From NCBI RefSeq assembly GCF_013373865.1, contig NC_050475.1, forward strand, positions 5,967,001 through 6,031,000: DNA of 64,000 bases, written 5' to 3'. Below the pieces are notes generated by a model. It saw nothing but the letters and a program-made list of their open reading frames with translations, had not been told where the DNA came from and did not search any database. Below, in pieces: positions 1-13,580 of this stretch; the stretch's first letter is position 1, and each line of letters opens with the position of its first letter. The stretch is from Monomorium pharaonis (lineage: Eukaryota; Arthropoda; Insecta; Hymenoptera; Formicidae). The position numbers and the translations under genes are program-made.

Positions 1-39
1 GTAATATTTTGTCTAACAAATAATTCTGTTTATTTGCAG
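1..39 (+). other. 3' end of an upstream intron in the SERCA 5' UTR
   Basis: A pyrimidine-rich stretch ends in TTTATTTGCAG at 39, a good splice acceptor placed 72 bases before the SERCA start codon. The window therefore opens inside an intron, and the promoter and at least one 5' UTR exon lie upstream, out of view. Confidence 0.75.
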
Positions 40-111
40 AAATTGCTAGTGTGAATGAACGTACACTCACTGAGAGGATAACATTGGTGAAGCATCTACG
101 AAGCAGTAACC
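40..111 (+). other. SERCA 5' UTR, part carried on the first coding exon
   Basis: These 72 bases lie between the acceptor at 39 and the ATG at 112. An in-frame stop (TGA at 70-72) precedes the ATG, and the start context AACCATGG is close to the animal consensus. This supports 112 as the true translation start. Confidence 0.75.
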
Positions 112-229
112 ATGGAGGACGGCCATTGTAAAACCGTGGAAGAAGTGGTAAATTACTTCAACGTCGATCCTGACCAGGGATTAAGTCCCGACCAGGTCAA
201 AAGGAACCAGGAGAAGTATGGTCTCAACG
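112..229 (+). CDS. SERCA coding exon 1 (residues 1-39 and first base of codon 40)
   Basis: It starts MEDGHCKTVEEVVNYF, the conserved SERCA N-terminal helix of the actuator domain, and ends KYGLN. The donor is AACG|GTAAGC. Reading straight on past 229 runs into intron and soon stops, so the open frame to 327 is not real coding. Codon 40 (Glu) is split with exon 2. Confidence 0.96.
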
Positions 230-3200
230 GTAAGCAATTGGTTCTTCCTTTTTTGTACAGTTTAGATTTTATAAGTCTTAATAAATTCCGTAACGTTTGT
301 TCGTCTGTATTTACACAGGCTTCTTAATGCCAGATGAATTAAATATTCATGAATGAATTAAATGAATCGGTTAATAAAATAAAAATCAAACAGGTGAAGG
401 GGAGCCGTGTATTTTTTATCGTTCGCTCCGTCTTGTGGAAAGGATCAAACTCTTTAACATGCGATACATACAATCACGTCGCACGTGGACTGCACAATGC
501 GCTTCGGAATTAGCGCCATTCCAAGTCGCCGTTCGCGAGTTTTTCTCTCCTTATCTACTCCGAGTCGCCCGTCTTTCTCTTCAACGTAATCCGTCTGTAA
601 TTAAACTCCAAATTAACTTTCCGCCCGTACTAAGTACGCTTAAAGCGCACCGAGCCTTTAATGTTAATTAACAGCGTGGTTCTCCCCGATCGAGTTTATA
701 TTTAATGAAGAAAGAAATTGCATTCAGATTGCTCTCGCTAGGAAAAACGCAACAGCGAGCTCTGTAGATATCTGCGCGTTATTACGCGCATAGCACGCAC
801 TCGGCGCGGATGCGATATCGCGATACTCGCGGAAATAACGCGTGCGCGCGCGCATCTAACGTCTCCGCGTTGCGAGGAGCACGGGTAAAAGTGTCCTCTT
901 ATCAGAGCTTATGCCTGATACGTATGTCGATGTCGTTGGTCGTGCGTGTGTGCCACGCCACGCGTGTTGTCCCCACCATCGCGTGATATCCTACCACCGT
1001 CAGTAGCTCACCTCCGTACACGTGTTCCGTGCCTAAGTAGTTTTCTCTCAATGATTATTGTGTGTGTGTGTGTATGCCGTTTGATCATACGAGGAGACCG
1101 TTTTTGCTTCCGTATACCTGTCGGAAACGGCCGCCACACGGAGAGAACGATTTCTTTGAATATTTTTTTCTTCATTTTTTGGATTTGCTTATTTTACTTA
1201 TTTCATTCAAACGACGTGATGTGTTATACGAAACGTTATCTTTATTGGCTGAAAGAAGTAGTATCGTTTCATTGAATCGAACAGTATTTAATAATAAATA
1301 AATCGAATAATCGTATTTGTTTTTTTTTTCCCTCAAATAAACAGTCTTGCTCGATTATCCCGAAGCACATATTGCCTTGTTTTTAATCAATTTTTATTAT
1401 TAAAACTACACCGAGAAAAAATGTAGTTAGTTTGATTAAATTTTTCGACTTGGTTAAATTTCTTCCGTTGAGGCATCTATGTATTTAACTTAAATACGTA
1501 AAATACCTGCACTTCAATTCAAGTATTTATATATTTAGCTGAAATACATATATATTCAAACTGAAGAAATTTAATCAAGTAGAAAAATTTTAGCCGAGTT
1601 AACAACTTTTTTTTCTCAGCGTAGAGAAGAACTCGTTTCTCTCTGTGTATCCTTTTGTTTTGGCGTGTAATTTGCGTAGAAGGAATCGAGATGAGAGAAC
1701 AATTGTTGTCGGGATTTGTGCCTCAGGTAATTTATTCGAGTGCCGCGTGTTTATTATCGGCAGGCAATAGCCCGTATCTACATTTCGCGAGATTAAATGA
1801 TCAATTATCAAAACCGCGTGCCATTGCATGTGTGTGTGTGTAGCTTCTGTTTTCACCTCGTTTCGGAGAGAGACGTGCTTATGACGTGTGTATCTGTCGA
1901 TGGTTTACAATAATGCAATTGGGGACGTTTAAATCATCGGCATTCCAATTTCCGTCGCCGATACAAACTGCTCGATTGAATCGCGTGTATTTCGAGTAAT
2001 ACTTGAAGTTGTGCTGACGTCGGGGATTCAATCCTCGCACTTGAGAAACAATAATTCTTTGTGATACGAATTCTTTGCGTAAAAACTTAATCCGACCTGA
2101 TAACGCGCGATAATTGCGATTAATTAATACGTCAATAAACGACCGTGACTGTATTGTGATAATTATTTATTATTTTAATGAACTTATGCATACATAGTTT
2201 TTACTTGATCCAAACGTTAAATACTTAATTCAGAATTATATTATTTTGATAATAATAACATGCGCAAAAATTATATATTATGTGGTTAAAATTGCATGAA
2301 ATACATTAGTACAGAGAGAGAGACTACAGATTAAACATTTAAATAAATTTTTATATTTTCCTTTGATTCTTTCTCTCTGAAGGATCACAACGCATGTGAC
2401 ATAAATAACTGAAATAAATGTGTCACATAAATAACTTGAAAGCAAAAATAGAGCAAAGCATACAAAATTTGGTAGAACCTTATGAACAGTTCTCAATACA
2501 GAACCCACTAATTTTTCATTTTTTATTTTGTTTTATATTTTACTAACTATATGCCACTGTACGTGTTATCTATTTCGCAGAATGAGACACGTTGCAAAGA
2601 GTATCTTTGATTGCGTTGCTTTGTAACTTTTGACAATTTAACCGTCGTAAAATTAATTCCGTTCGGTGATATTCACAATCCGCGGAAGAGGAGGAGCGCG
2701 CACGTGTCTCATCTATGGTTTATTTTCGCGTAAACGCTAATTAGCGCTCGTCGAAATACCGGACCGGATTTCCCTCCCGGTCTCGGAGATCGAGAATCTG
2801 CCGAGATGAGCTGTCGTCTGTCTCACTTCCGTTCTTCAGAGATTTCCATGAAATGTGAACAGAAAGGTCAAGTCTCGAGAGCTGATTACGGAATCGAGAG
2901 ATCTTCAATTAGTGAGAGCAAAGCGAAATAAAAATTGCACATTCAGCTTTCTCGTCAATCGCGGTTCTCTTATTAGTTTCGTCTTTGTCGAGCAAACCAC
3001 GTGACCAGAGGGAAATGAGGGGAAATACGAGAGGGAAAAGAAACGATAAAGTTACTCCATGTTACTCAGCGGGGCAGGGGGGTGTTTATTATTATTCTGA
3101 TGCAAGGGTTTATGACGTGTCGATCGTCTCGAGGAGGTGCATAATCGCGCGCGCGCGTGCGTGGCACGGGCCGCCCGGGGAATTCGGGGCTATTTGCACG

Positions 3201-6200
3201 TATATACACGCGATAAACATTACGCCGGGGGAAGATTACGGCGGAGCTACAAAATAGGCGAGTTGCGTGGCGTAGTATCGTCTTTCGTTTACGAAAATAA
3301 AATACAGGGAGCAACAAAGTCCGTGGTCGAATCTTAGAGTTGGACGTTATCTGGCGTGTCCCGCCGCTATATTTTGACGCTCCTCCGAAAGCGCCCCCGC
3401 GATGTGATACAATTATTTTAAATAACACGCGGTGTCGACGAACGCGCAGCTGCTCCTTTCCGCACCTGCGAAATTTTTCCTCGGCTGAAATACGATCGGG
3501 AGCGCGAATCGTTGTAATTGGAAATCCTTAGCCTCCGAGTTCGGTTTGCTTTATTAAAATTCTCGGGAGGTTAAAGAACTTGACGAGACTTTGAGCTCTT
3601 CAGAGGATTATAGTTTACATAAAAACTTGTCGACTGTTTAATTTTTTATGGTGTAGTTTTTAGAATATTAAAGTTTAGGAAAAAATTAAACAGCTTCACC
3701 GACATCATCCGACGTAATCAGTCGGAACACGGAATAAGCTATAATTATGACTATAATCACTGTATTTCATTCTGCTCGAGATAGTACTTGATAATAGAAC
3801 GATGACGATCTGTTACCAACCAGCAAACTCGTTTTTATGCGTAGCAACATGATTAATTGTGTCTGTGAATGCGTGTTTGGAAAAAAAACGCACATTCTAC
3901 AATAAAATGCCTTCTTTCTGATAGATTTAAATCTTTCCTAATTAAAACAAAATTGTTACATTACTTGTTGTTTGTTCAATTTTGATAAAGGATATTATAA
4001 AATCCTATGATCGTTATTAATTAGTTTTTAGTTTTGATTGAATAATCGATACAAAGTGTGCTACACACGTTTGTTACGTGTAGAATATTAAATAGCATTT
4101 TCTAGCAATGATAAATTAATCATATTACGTTTGTGTCCGATATGCCGCGCCTTGAATGACCTTAAGTTCAATCTTGAAAATTAGCTGGACGAGGGTGAGG
4201 ACAATGCGGGCACAACGTAACCCTTTAAGGCTCATATCGATCTGATAATACGATCGTGTGCCGCTGTTGAGAGTTTGATGGATAGCATAACTCAATTGTA
4301 CACGGCCGAGCGTTGCATTTGGCAGGCTGCATGCAGCTTGATAGCCGACGTTAATTGCGTGAAGAAGAAATAAAAATAATCTAATTTAAGGTAAACTTGA
4401 TTCACAAGCGAAGTTGGTCTCTCTTCATTGGAGAAAATTTGAATCGTCAGTCTAAGAGACGCGTAAAAAGCAGCGTTTGAAAAATTGAAGCGCGAAAATG
4501 AAACTTTTTATCAGGCAGAAGGTCACAATCGACTATTATATTATAAGTCCATGAGAAGGTAGTTTAATCCTTGCATTAATTTAAATTTAAATGATGAAAA
4601 CGTTAATTAAAGATCTCGCGTAAAAGTGAAAGATAAAATTCGAGAGGAAGAACCTTTTACAGGCGAAAAAGAGGGAAGACCAGGTAATTTCGCTTATAAT
4701 ATTTGAAATCGGGAAATTAAAGAAACTTCGTATTGTTGAACTTTCGTGAAGTTTTAAAGACAAAATTAGAAATCAAATCGAGAGTAGTACAATTCAAAAA
4801 TCTGTTTGCATTTTGACGTTATGCGAAGGGAGCTTTGGACATTTGCTTCAAGATAATGCTATCTTTTATGGAGGCTTTTGTTATGATTTTTATCGGATAA
4901 GTATAATAAATGTAGGCAGACTTTGCACGCGTTATGATAAACGGATATCGTTTACGTAACGCAAACGAGGCCATCTAAATTATAATGAATGCTTTATTTA
5001 TATGCATTGCCTTTCCCCATTCTCCAATATTGCTGTTTGCACTCAAAGAGAATTTTGCATTGTTATATCATATTCCAATATGAAACAATAAATATCATTA
5101 TTGCCGATGAATGAATTTGATTAATATATGTTAATTTATGAGAAACAAAATCTATTGTTCACCCGTGAATTTCTTAATACCTTTTTTCCAATTACACATT
5201 TCATCACACTGTGAAATGTTAAGAAGAAGCGAAACAAAAGAGAAAGAAATTTCCTTCAAGAAATTTATTCAGAACTTTGTAAAATATTACTAATTTTTCA
5301 TTTTAAGATATAACTGCAACGCGTAAATTTCCATTTAAATTCACGATTAATGCAAGTTTAATTAACAGTTGATTTACAAAATTTCATAAAAATTTACATT
5401 TTTTGAACTATAATTTTATGTTTCATATATGTTCCTTTTATGTATCTTGACCGTATCATTTATTTTCTTGTTTTCTTTCTCAATTATAAATGGTCATTTT
5501 TAGGAATTCTTTTTCAGAAGCACACGAATATTAGCAGCATGAATCAGCACTGATCAACTCATTAAATTGATAAAGCGTATTACGTCCATTGTTTAATTAT
5601 ATTCTTATTTGTATGTCAAAATAACACGCTTATCGATTCAGCATTAAATCAGTCTTGACGTAATTTGTCGTGAGAAGAATTCGCGTTTAAAGCCAATCTA
5701 ATCGGCGCGGAGAATTAACATTATCCGCATAAATACTACGCGCAATTGACGTCCGATGATCATCTTCGGAGATTTGTATCGATGACGTCAATTCATATCG
5801 GATTTATTATATTTTCGCAGGAAAAACGTAGACTACGCGGACGTCAGCGCGCGATATTCGGCGAACGTTATTAATTCGTATTTGAACGTACGTATATCGC
5901 AACTCATCCTCCTCCGCGTTTGCACCCGCATTCAAAGGTAAACAAATTGTAGGTAGTTACACAGAGCGATCTCGCTAACTCGCTTTTATCAAGATGCGGC
6001 CGGGGAGAATTTCTCGACGAATAATCGCGGTAGACCGCGCGCTACGGCGATAAAATGTCGTCGCCCACATAAATTTGCATTGCATCAGCCCGGGGAAGAA
6101 GCTCTTCGGTTTTCCGAGACCGAGAACTCGGTCACTACTGTGCGATCATCGGCACCGCGCGATAAATACCAAGGGTAGACTCGTCGGGCAAAAATTTCCA

Positions 6201-9200
6201 TTTACACTAATAGTCACTAATACACGCGTCTTTTCGCATACGACTTCTTTACGTATTCCGTGCGCATTTTTACACACAACCTTTTCAAATCTTAACTGTC
6301 TATTATTGTTTTCTGTTCTTAATATATATGCAATTTACAATTTTTTAACTTATCGTAAGACGAAGGACGCACATTTACTAAAAATAAACTTACTGAATAA
6401 TCATTAAACTTATTTGTTAAAAACGTAATCGCAACGATACATGAAATATGATCTTTTTTTTTTTTAAATAATGTAAGCTTGAATGAATTATTCCTGTGCC
6501 ATACCGGATAAAATATCATTCCGATAACGATACCGTTATCACGAATTAATGAATTTTAACAAGTCGACTTGGCCGTGCAAAAGTTCAGTCGTTCTCTTAG
6601 ATTTGCGAGCGTGAGTCAGTTTGTCTTTACATACCAAGCAGTCACGATTGATAATTGTTTTATTTATATTTCCTTTGTGCGTGAATACATGACGTGCGTT
6701 TAACTTGAATTCCACGAGATACGCCTATTCGGGATCTACGTGGGTAGAGTTCGTTCACAGCGTGTGTTTTCTTATCTTTTTGGGTTAAGGATTAATTGCC
6801 GATTCAGCGGTGACGTGAGTTTTGTAATTGGAGAAAAGTTTACGCATGTCCTCCATGGGAGTTACATTTTTGATACCTTTTCAAACTTTCTTGTATTAAA
6901 GTTTTATAAGTTAAAAAGAAATCTGAAGAGAACAGCAATTTAATATGATAATCAGAGTGAGAAACGTTAAAACAAATATCGTAAATGCAAACGAAGTGAA
7001 GACACGGATAGAATAGACGTGTTAATAATTTCATCGGGTTAAAACTGCCGTAGATTAAGAAATTGTTCTATGCCGGCAATGTAATGAGTTGCGAAAGAAA
7101 GTGGCGGACGGCGCTCTATGTCCAAATTGAAAGCTTCGTTTCATTTAGCCTTAATTCGCCCCGTGGGAAAAAGCGTGCCAGCCCACGTGTGTGCTTTTAC
7201 GCGGGTCGTAATTGCATTTCTTAAGTTCCCGGGCTCTTTTGTCTTCGGTGTTGCATCCGCAACGCTCCGCGAGTCGCGCACGGGGGGACACCTGACGTGG
7301 ACAACTTTCAGCGTAAGCAACCACGTCAGAGCAAACGTCGTTGGCCGATTCATTATTAATGCGCTGACTGCGAAGAGACGTTTTCCGGCGCCTTCCTTCG
7401 ACTCGCGATCACGCGATCGCGCACGAAGGCCGAGGTGCATTGCGACGAGGATACACAATGACGCCACACTGCAATACAAGTGTGTAAAAAATGCCTTATT
7501 CGTGCGTATGTGATTTAGTTTTCCGCGTAAAAATAACAGCAAAACCTGTCCAACTATACTTTAAATATGTAAATTTATGCAGTGTAGCGTATTATTTTTT
7601 ATATGGAAAACTAAATCATAAATACGATTGAAGGATTTTTACACATTTAAATTTAGAGTAAAGTTAAATCTTTACGAACACATTCACTAATTAATTTTCT
7701 TTTACTTTGTTAAATATTCGATAAATAAATTATATATATGGTGTACGTGTATAAAACATTATTTCTTATTTCTTCTTTTTAGCGTTTGAAAAGTATTTTT
7801 TGTCTAGTCTTATATCTCGAAAATACAATTCCGAGTATAACTTTGCACGTATGTCAATTAAATTGTAACTTTTTTGCTTTAAAGATTTAACTATTGAATT
7901 CTTTTATCTCGTCACTCGAAATTATTTCAATTCTCGGTGGTATTATTATTATTATTATTACATAAGAATACTAAAAATAGTAAAAGAAAAAAATGACATA
8001 ATTTGTGTATCTGAAGAATGGTTTATTTTTTATTTTTTTACGTTCAAAATATATTCTCTCTAGTTTTTATCGAAGATACACTTTCGAATATAATTTCGCA
8101 CGTACATCAATTGATTTGTAACTTTAAATTTTCTGCTTTAAAGATTTTTGCTTAAAGAACTTTTTTCATTTTGTTACTCGTAATTATTTCAATTTGCGTT
8201 ATTATTATTGTGCAAGAAATAAAATAATAAAAATTATAAAAGATGAAATTACATAATTCGACATAAGAATCAATCGTACATTGTGCATAATAATTTGCAC
8301 CGCGTCTTACTTGAGCTTCGTCAATAGCCGTGACGGGCAGGCGGCTGCAAAAATCGTTTGGCGCTTAATAAATTGCTTAATAAATTGTACATGTGTGGTG
8401 AAATTGCATTAGGAGTTGACGCGGCTGAGTGAGGTTAATTCATTTTAAGGTCGCTCTTTAAAGTCGCGGCGTGCCGTGATATTTAGCGCGCTTGGGCGCG
8501 TTGTACCACTTCGATATTACTTCACGCGATTATCCATTTAATTAATTTATTCTCGATCGATCTTCGTCTTCGTATCGGACCTTACATCCATTATTCAGCG
8601 TTAATACTTTCTTCGTTATCTGACGTTATTCATTCACGATTGCGTTTTCTCGTGTCATCGGCGACACGTGTTCTTTTATACGTAAGCAACCGTATACAAT
8701 TTCAAAATCAAAATTCAAAGCAAATTTTCTTGACTCTTATAATTTAATAAGATATAGTTGATTAACCTTTAACATTTAAAAAAAGGCAGAATTGAAAACC
8801 TTGAAGGACATATTACAAAGGCATTCCACATTGATTAATTAACAATAAAAAATAAGGATAAAGGATTAAGTGCTGCTTTATGACGAAGGAATTTTAATGA
8901 AAACACATTTAAACGAGTTTGGTTTACATTTTAAAATGCAATATAAAAACATTAAAACGGCACAAAAATTGTTTTTTTTTTCCTTTCAAATAAAAATATC
9001 TAAAAATTTAGGGGATTAAATGTTCATACCTTTATTATAATAATACTATAGTAAATGATGTATGTACTGCTAATTTGCAACTACTTGATTAAATCTGTAC
9101 ACAACTCCAGAAAAAAGGCACCAGACGCATATTTAAAATCAAGCCAAGACTCACTAGCATACTCTCATTATTTACTTTCCTCTCGTAGGCCAAGACGAAT

Positions 9201-12200
9201 GTGTTAAAAAGAAAAAGACCTATAGCCGATGCAAATGGGCGCGAAAGACATAGCATACAAGCTGAGCGTACACGCGTCTCGGTTAACGAGTCTTCGGCGA
9301 AAACTTCCAGCGGAAACTCGCAAACGCCAGCGAAGTTTACTTTGGTCTCGTCGGACGTTATATCGCCAAGTAGTCTAACCAATCGATACTAGAGAACTTC
9401 CACTCTTTTGTTTCTTAACAGGAAAAACATAGCTGCGGGCAGTCGAGATTATTGCCACGGAAATGCAAACTTAAACGTCGAATCCACAAACATGATTTGA
9501 TTCTTTTTTTCAAACGGTCTTGCAATTTAAGAAAATAATCTTACGATTACACCTTTCGAAACAAATTTTTTTTGATTAATAGATTTATGACACGTTGATT
9601 TTAATGTATTACATTATTCGAAATTTTGTTTCGTGAGGTGGCAGTTGTATGTATATCGGAAATTAGAGCTTAAGAAATTTATTTTTTTTTTATGCTAAGT
9701 TTAGAAGCTTCGAAGCTCATTTACATGACACTGCATAAAATGTTCTAAATCCGTACTCGAATTTTCGTATTTTCACAATGCTGGCGTCTAAAAAAAAAAC
9801 GCGTTACGTATTCTACGTTACGTCTACAATCATAACAAAGGTTTGATTCTCTCTTTGTGCAAGCTTGATTCTCTCTGAACGAGCGTTTCAAGTGCGTTAA
9901 CATGCAGACTACAATGGTAATCACAGCGATCGATGCTTAACTTTTTAGTGACCGGCACTATCGAAATTTTTTGCAGCACTGTATATTGTAAACAAGTAAA
10001 TGCCATTTAATATAAAATTTTTAACATAAATAGCTAGATGCAACACCATAAGGTGCACAATTTAAAACACTACTCGTGACAATTTATTCTTATTCATCAT
10101 GTAACATTTTTAATTATGCTGTTTATGATAATAAAAATCAAATCAATCTCCGTAATAAAAATGTACAAAACTCCAAGCAGACAATATGTTAGGTACTTCT
10201 TGGACAGTTTACACATCCGGATTTTTGGAAAAAAAATCAATAAAGCGAATCTAATGGAACATTATAACAATTAAGGGTATCCGTGCGCCGGTAATCGAAG
10301 TTTTCTACGCAGTACAAGTGGTCGAGTCGAGTATGCTTAAACAGTATTGTTTTATCTTCTTGAGTGTTCACCGTACGACACACAAATAAGCACTCGACAT
10401 ACATGTGTATTGTAACGCTACGCATTTGTGCGCGTAATGAGGTTTCATCTATCGCAAACGCAGTTGCAGATTAGTTTCACGGATGACCTTAGGCGAGGGA
10501 AATTATATCGCCCACCTATATATTTCGTGTACACGATGGAATTTATCACCGCTGTCCATCAGTTGTGTATTATCCTTGACATCAAGTTGTCACACACGTG
10601 ACAAATGGAACGAACGTGGAAGAAGGAAGGAAATTGTGGTCTTATGGTGCTATTTATTTATTTATTGTCATTAATTAGTGAGATTAGATTTGTAGCTTGC
10701 TGACTATTTTGCACGTTTCCTCATTTTTCACTTATTCACCTTGTCAACATTCTCGCATTTTTTCTTCCTTGTGTACATCATTTTTTGCTAATTCATGGTA
10801 CTTTGATCGAAACGACTGAAGCGTGTATGTTCATTAATTGATTGAATTTCAAGCGAGTCGGTGCGATTGCGCGCCACAGTGTTCATAATTTAGAAATTTC
10901 TTTATGATTATTTTTCTAATTTTTTGTCGTAATGCTTTTTTCGTACAGGATATTTTTTTATAAAAAGATCTTCGGAGATGAGATTTAACACAGGCATCTC
11001 CAGAGAAGAGTGATATTGTCATTTACACAAAGAAAGAACGATTTTTTTTAGTCAAGCATCTAAAAAATTTAGCTAGGTACAGATCTGAAAATAATATTAT
11101 TGCGTCAACAAATGTGGGACGTTCGAGTATGATGCCGTGCAGAAAGTTTCGACATTCTGTCATCAACTTGAGCGTTGTACATAGTTGGATGATCCAACAA
11201 AGTTATTTTCAAATCTATGTCCAGGTTTTTAAATGTTTTAAAATACACCCGTCACAGAGAGCGAAACTATATTCTTTCCGTGCGCAAATCGGGCGTATCC
11301 TTTACTAAATCGCTCGTGCCGCGCGATTCGGAAGTTTCTCCGAAACTCGGACGCGTATAACCCGCTCCCCGGAACTTGTTTAGCCACTTCGTTACACACG
11401 AATCGTCGTCCTGACGACAACGACGACGACAAGTTCGCCGGCTAAAGTTAGCACGTGCAACACGGACCCGCTGCCGCCGGCAACGTGTCGTTCGTTCAAT
11501 GCACGACCGGCGGATTTGTTTGTCGCGCGTTTCTATCGGCTTTGTGCGGCCGTTCACTGTCGCGTGATAATCCGTAGCCCTGACGCTCTCGCACGGCAAC
11601 GGCGGGGAAAACTCCCCGTGTGTCGTCGGTGGCTTTTTCCGCACCTATTCCCTCCCGCACCTTTAGCCTCGATCGCGCGCGCCGTGTGTGCTGGGGGCTT
11701 CCGTTCCGCAGCGCGATGTGACGACACCACCCCATAGCCGGCTCTCCCGGACTAACCGGTGTGCGTAAAGCGCGATCGATGCCACTCGTTGGAGGAGAGG
11801 CTCGCGGGCATCCAGGTGTTTTCCTACTGAGAGTATCTTAGCTTGTTGTTCCGCGGCATTGAATTATTAATTATGTTAGTTTCGTGCAAATACTCGAGCG
11901 CAGGCGAGTTCTACGGTATCCCCTTTTCTTTTTTTTTTTTAGCGAGGTCCGTTATCGAAGATTGATCGTTGGAAGTTACTACGTCGAGAGAAAAAAGTCG
12001 AAGTATCGAGAAACAAATATTTCTTGTGACGCAACCTTCGATATTTATTTGTTACTAGACACCACAGACGCGCAATCAATCAGCATTGCGGAAAACTGTC
12101 AACGATAAAATCGCTTACACGGTTTTTTTTTAAAAGAGAAGATAAAAAGATTTTGTCTGTGATGTAATGAAATAACACATTTCTATGAGATACATCTCGT

Positions 12201-13537
12201 TCTTCTTATTGACTGGTTTATTTCTTAGGAATGAAACTTTCGGAGTGTGAAATATACATTATTTCTAGCAAATAAATCATTTATATTTAACGCACTCTGG
12301 ATGCTGTCTCTTTGAATAAAATATACATATTTTACAGAAATGTATTTCAGAGATATATTTCGCAGGATATTTCATAGAAATGTATATTTCGTTTTCACGA
12401 ATAAATTTTTTTGTAACAAATAGATATTGAAGGAAACGTCACGAGAAATATTCGGTTGTCAGTACTTCGATATTTTTCTCTCGGTGTAGAGTCATCGACC
12501 CCTTCTTTTTTTCACGCCGAAGATATCGATTGCTTGTTTTTTTTTCGGCACCGATGTCAATCTCTAGGTATCAATGTCGCGGCGTCTCTCGATACTGGGG
12601 GTAGAGGTACAATACGTGTGTGCGAATTAGCGGCGGTTTTCGCCGCGCGGCGGTGCAAATCGATGTGAAATTGAAGCTATTATTCGCACGACAAACGCTT
12701 TCGCGCCCGGCTTTGTGCGCCGCGAGTCCGAGAATTACACGCGGCCTTTCAGCGCCCGCGGCCGCTCTCCGAGTTGCGCGTTTCACCGGGAAGCGACGAC
12801 GTGTCCTCTGTTGAACACGTCAATCGCCGAGACACGGCCATTCAAGGAAAAATCTATGCGGATCCAGTATACGAATCAATGACTCCCACGTGTCTCTGTT
12901 TTTTCTCGCATGTCACTCCGCGCGCGTATCGCGGGGCAGGTCGCTCGCGTCGATATAGACAGTCGGTCTGCCTTTCCGCATATTGCGAACGGTACTCTCC
13001 CGCATCCCGTCCTCGATCTCTTCGGAACGAAACGTTAGCGGTGCCGTCATTTATTTCTGAGCGGCCGAGGTGCCGCGCAATAGAATTCTAATCTGGATTT
13101 GCGGTGCTACGAATTATTTAACTTTAAAAAATGAGAAGCGTCGCGGAAAACGAACAGCACCCGACGAAATTTTTATCCGTGAGAAAAGATCCGCGTCGAA
13201 CGAGAAGTTCGGAGTTAGGAGTTACGCCGAAGCTGCATATAGCTCTCGGTAACAACGGTCGATGGTGTTTCTACGTGGTTTTCCTAGGTCTTACAAGAGG
13301 CTCTGCTTTTCCGCGATGCGTAAATATTTATACGGATTATATTTATACGGCGCTATTGGAACACGCAGAGAGACCCGCAATCGCCCACACGTCCAATTTC
13401 GAGACGTTAATGAACGCTTAAAAGAGAGTAATCGACCTCGTGGGTTAAACTGGATCGGGGATTCTCGCGTATCCGATAAAAATATCTGACCTTTCGGCTG
13501 CGCGTTACGGCGAATTTATTTCAATCGACATCAGACA

Positions 13538-13580
<43 letters not shown>

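Noticed and set aside
2017..2050. tRNA T-arm-like sequence (CGGGGATTCAATCCTCG)
   Set aside because: The T-arm folds, but no matching acceptor, D-arm or anticodon arm lies upstream.
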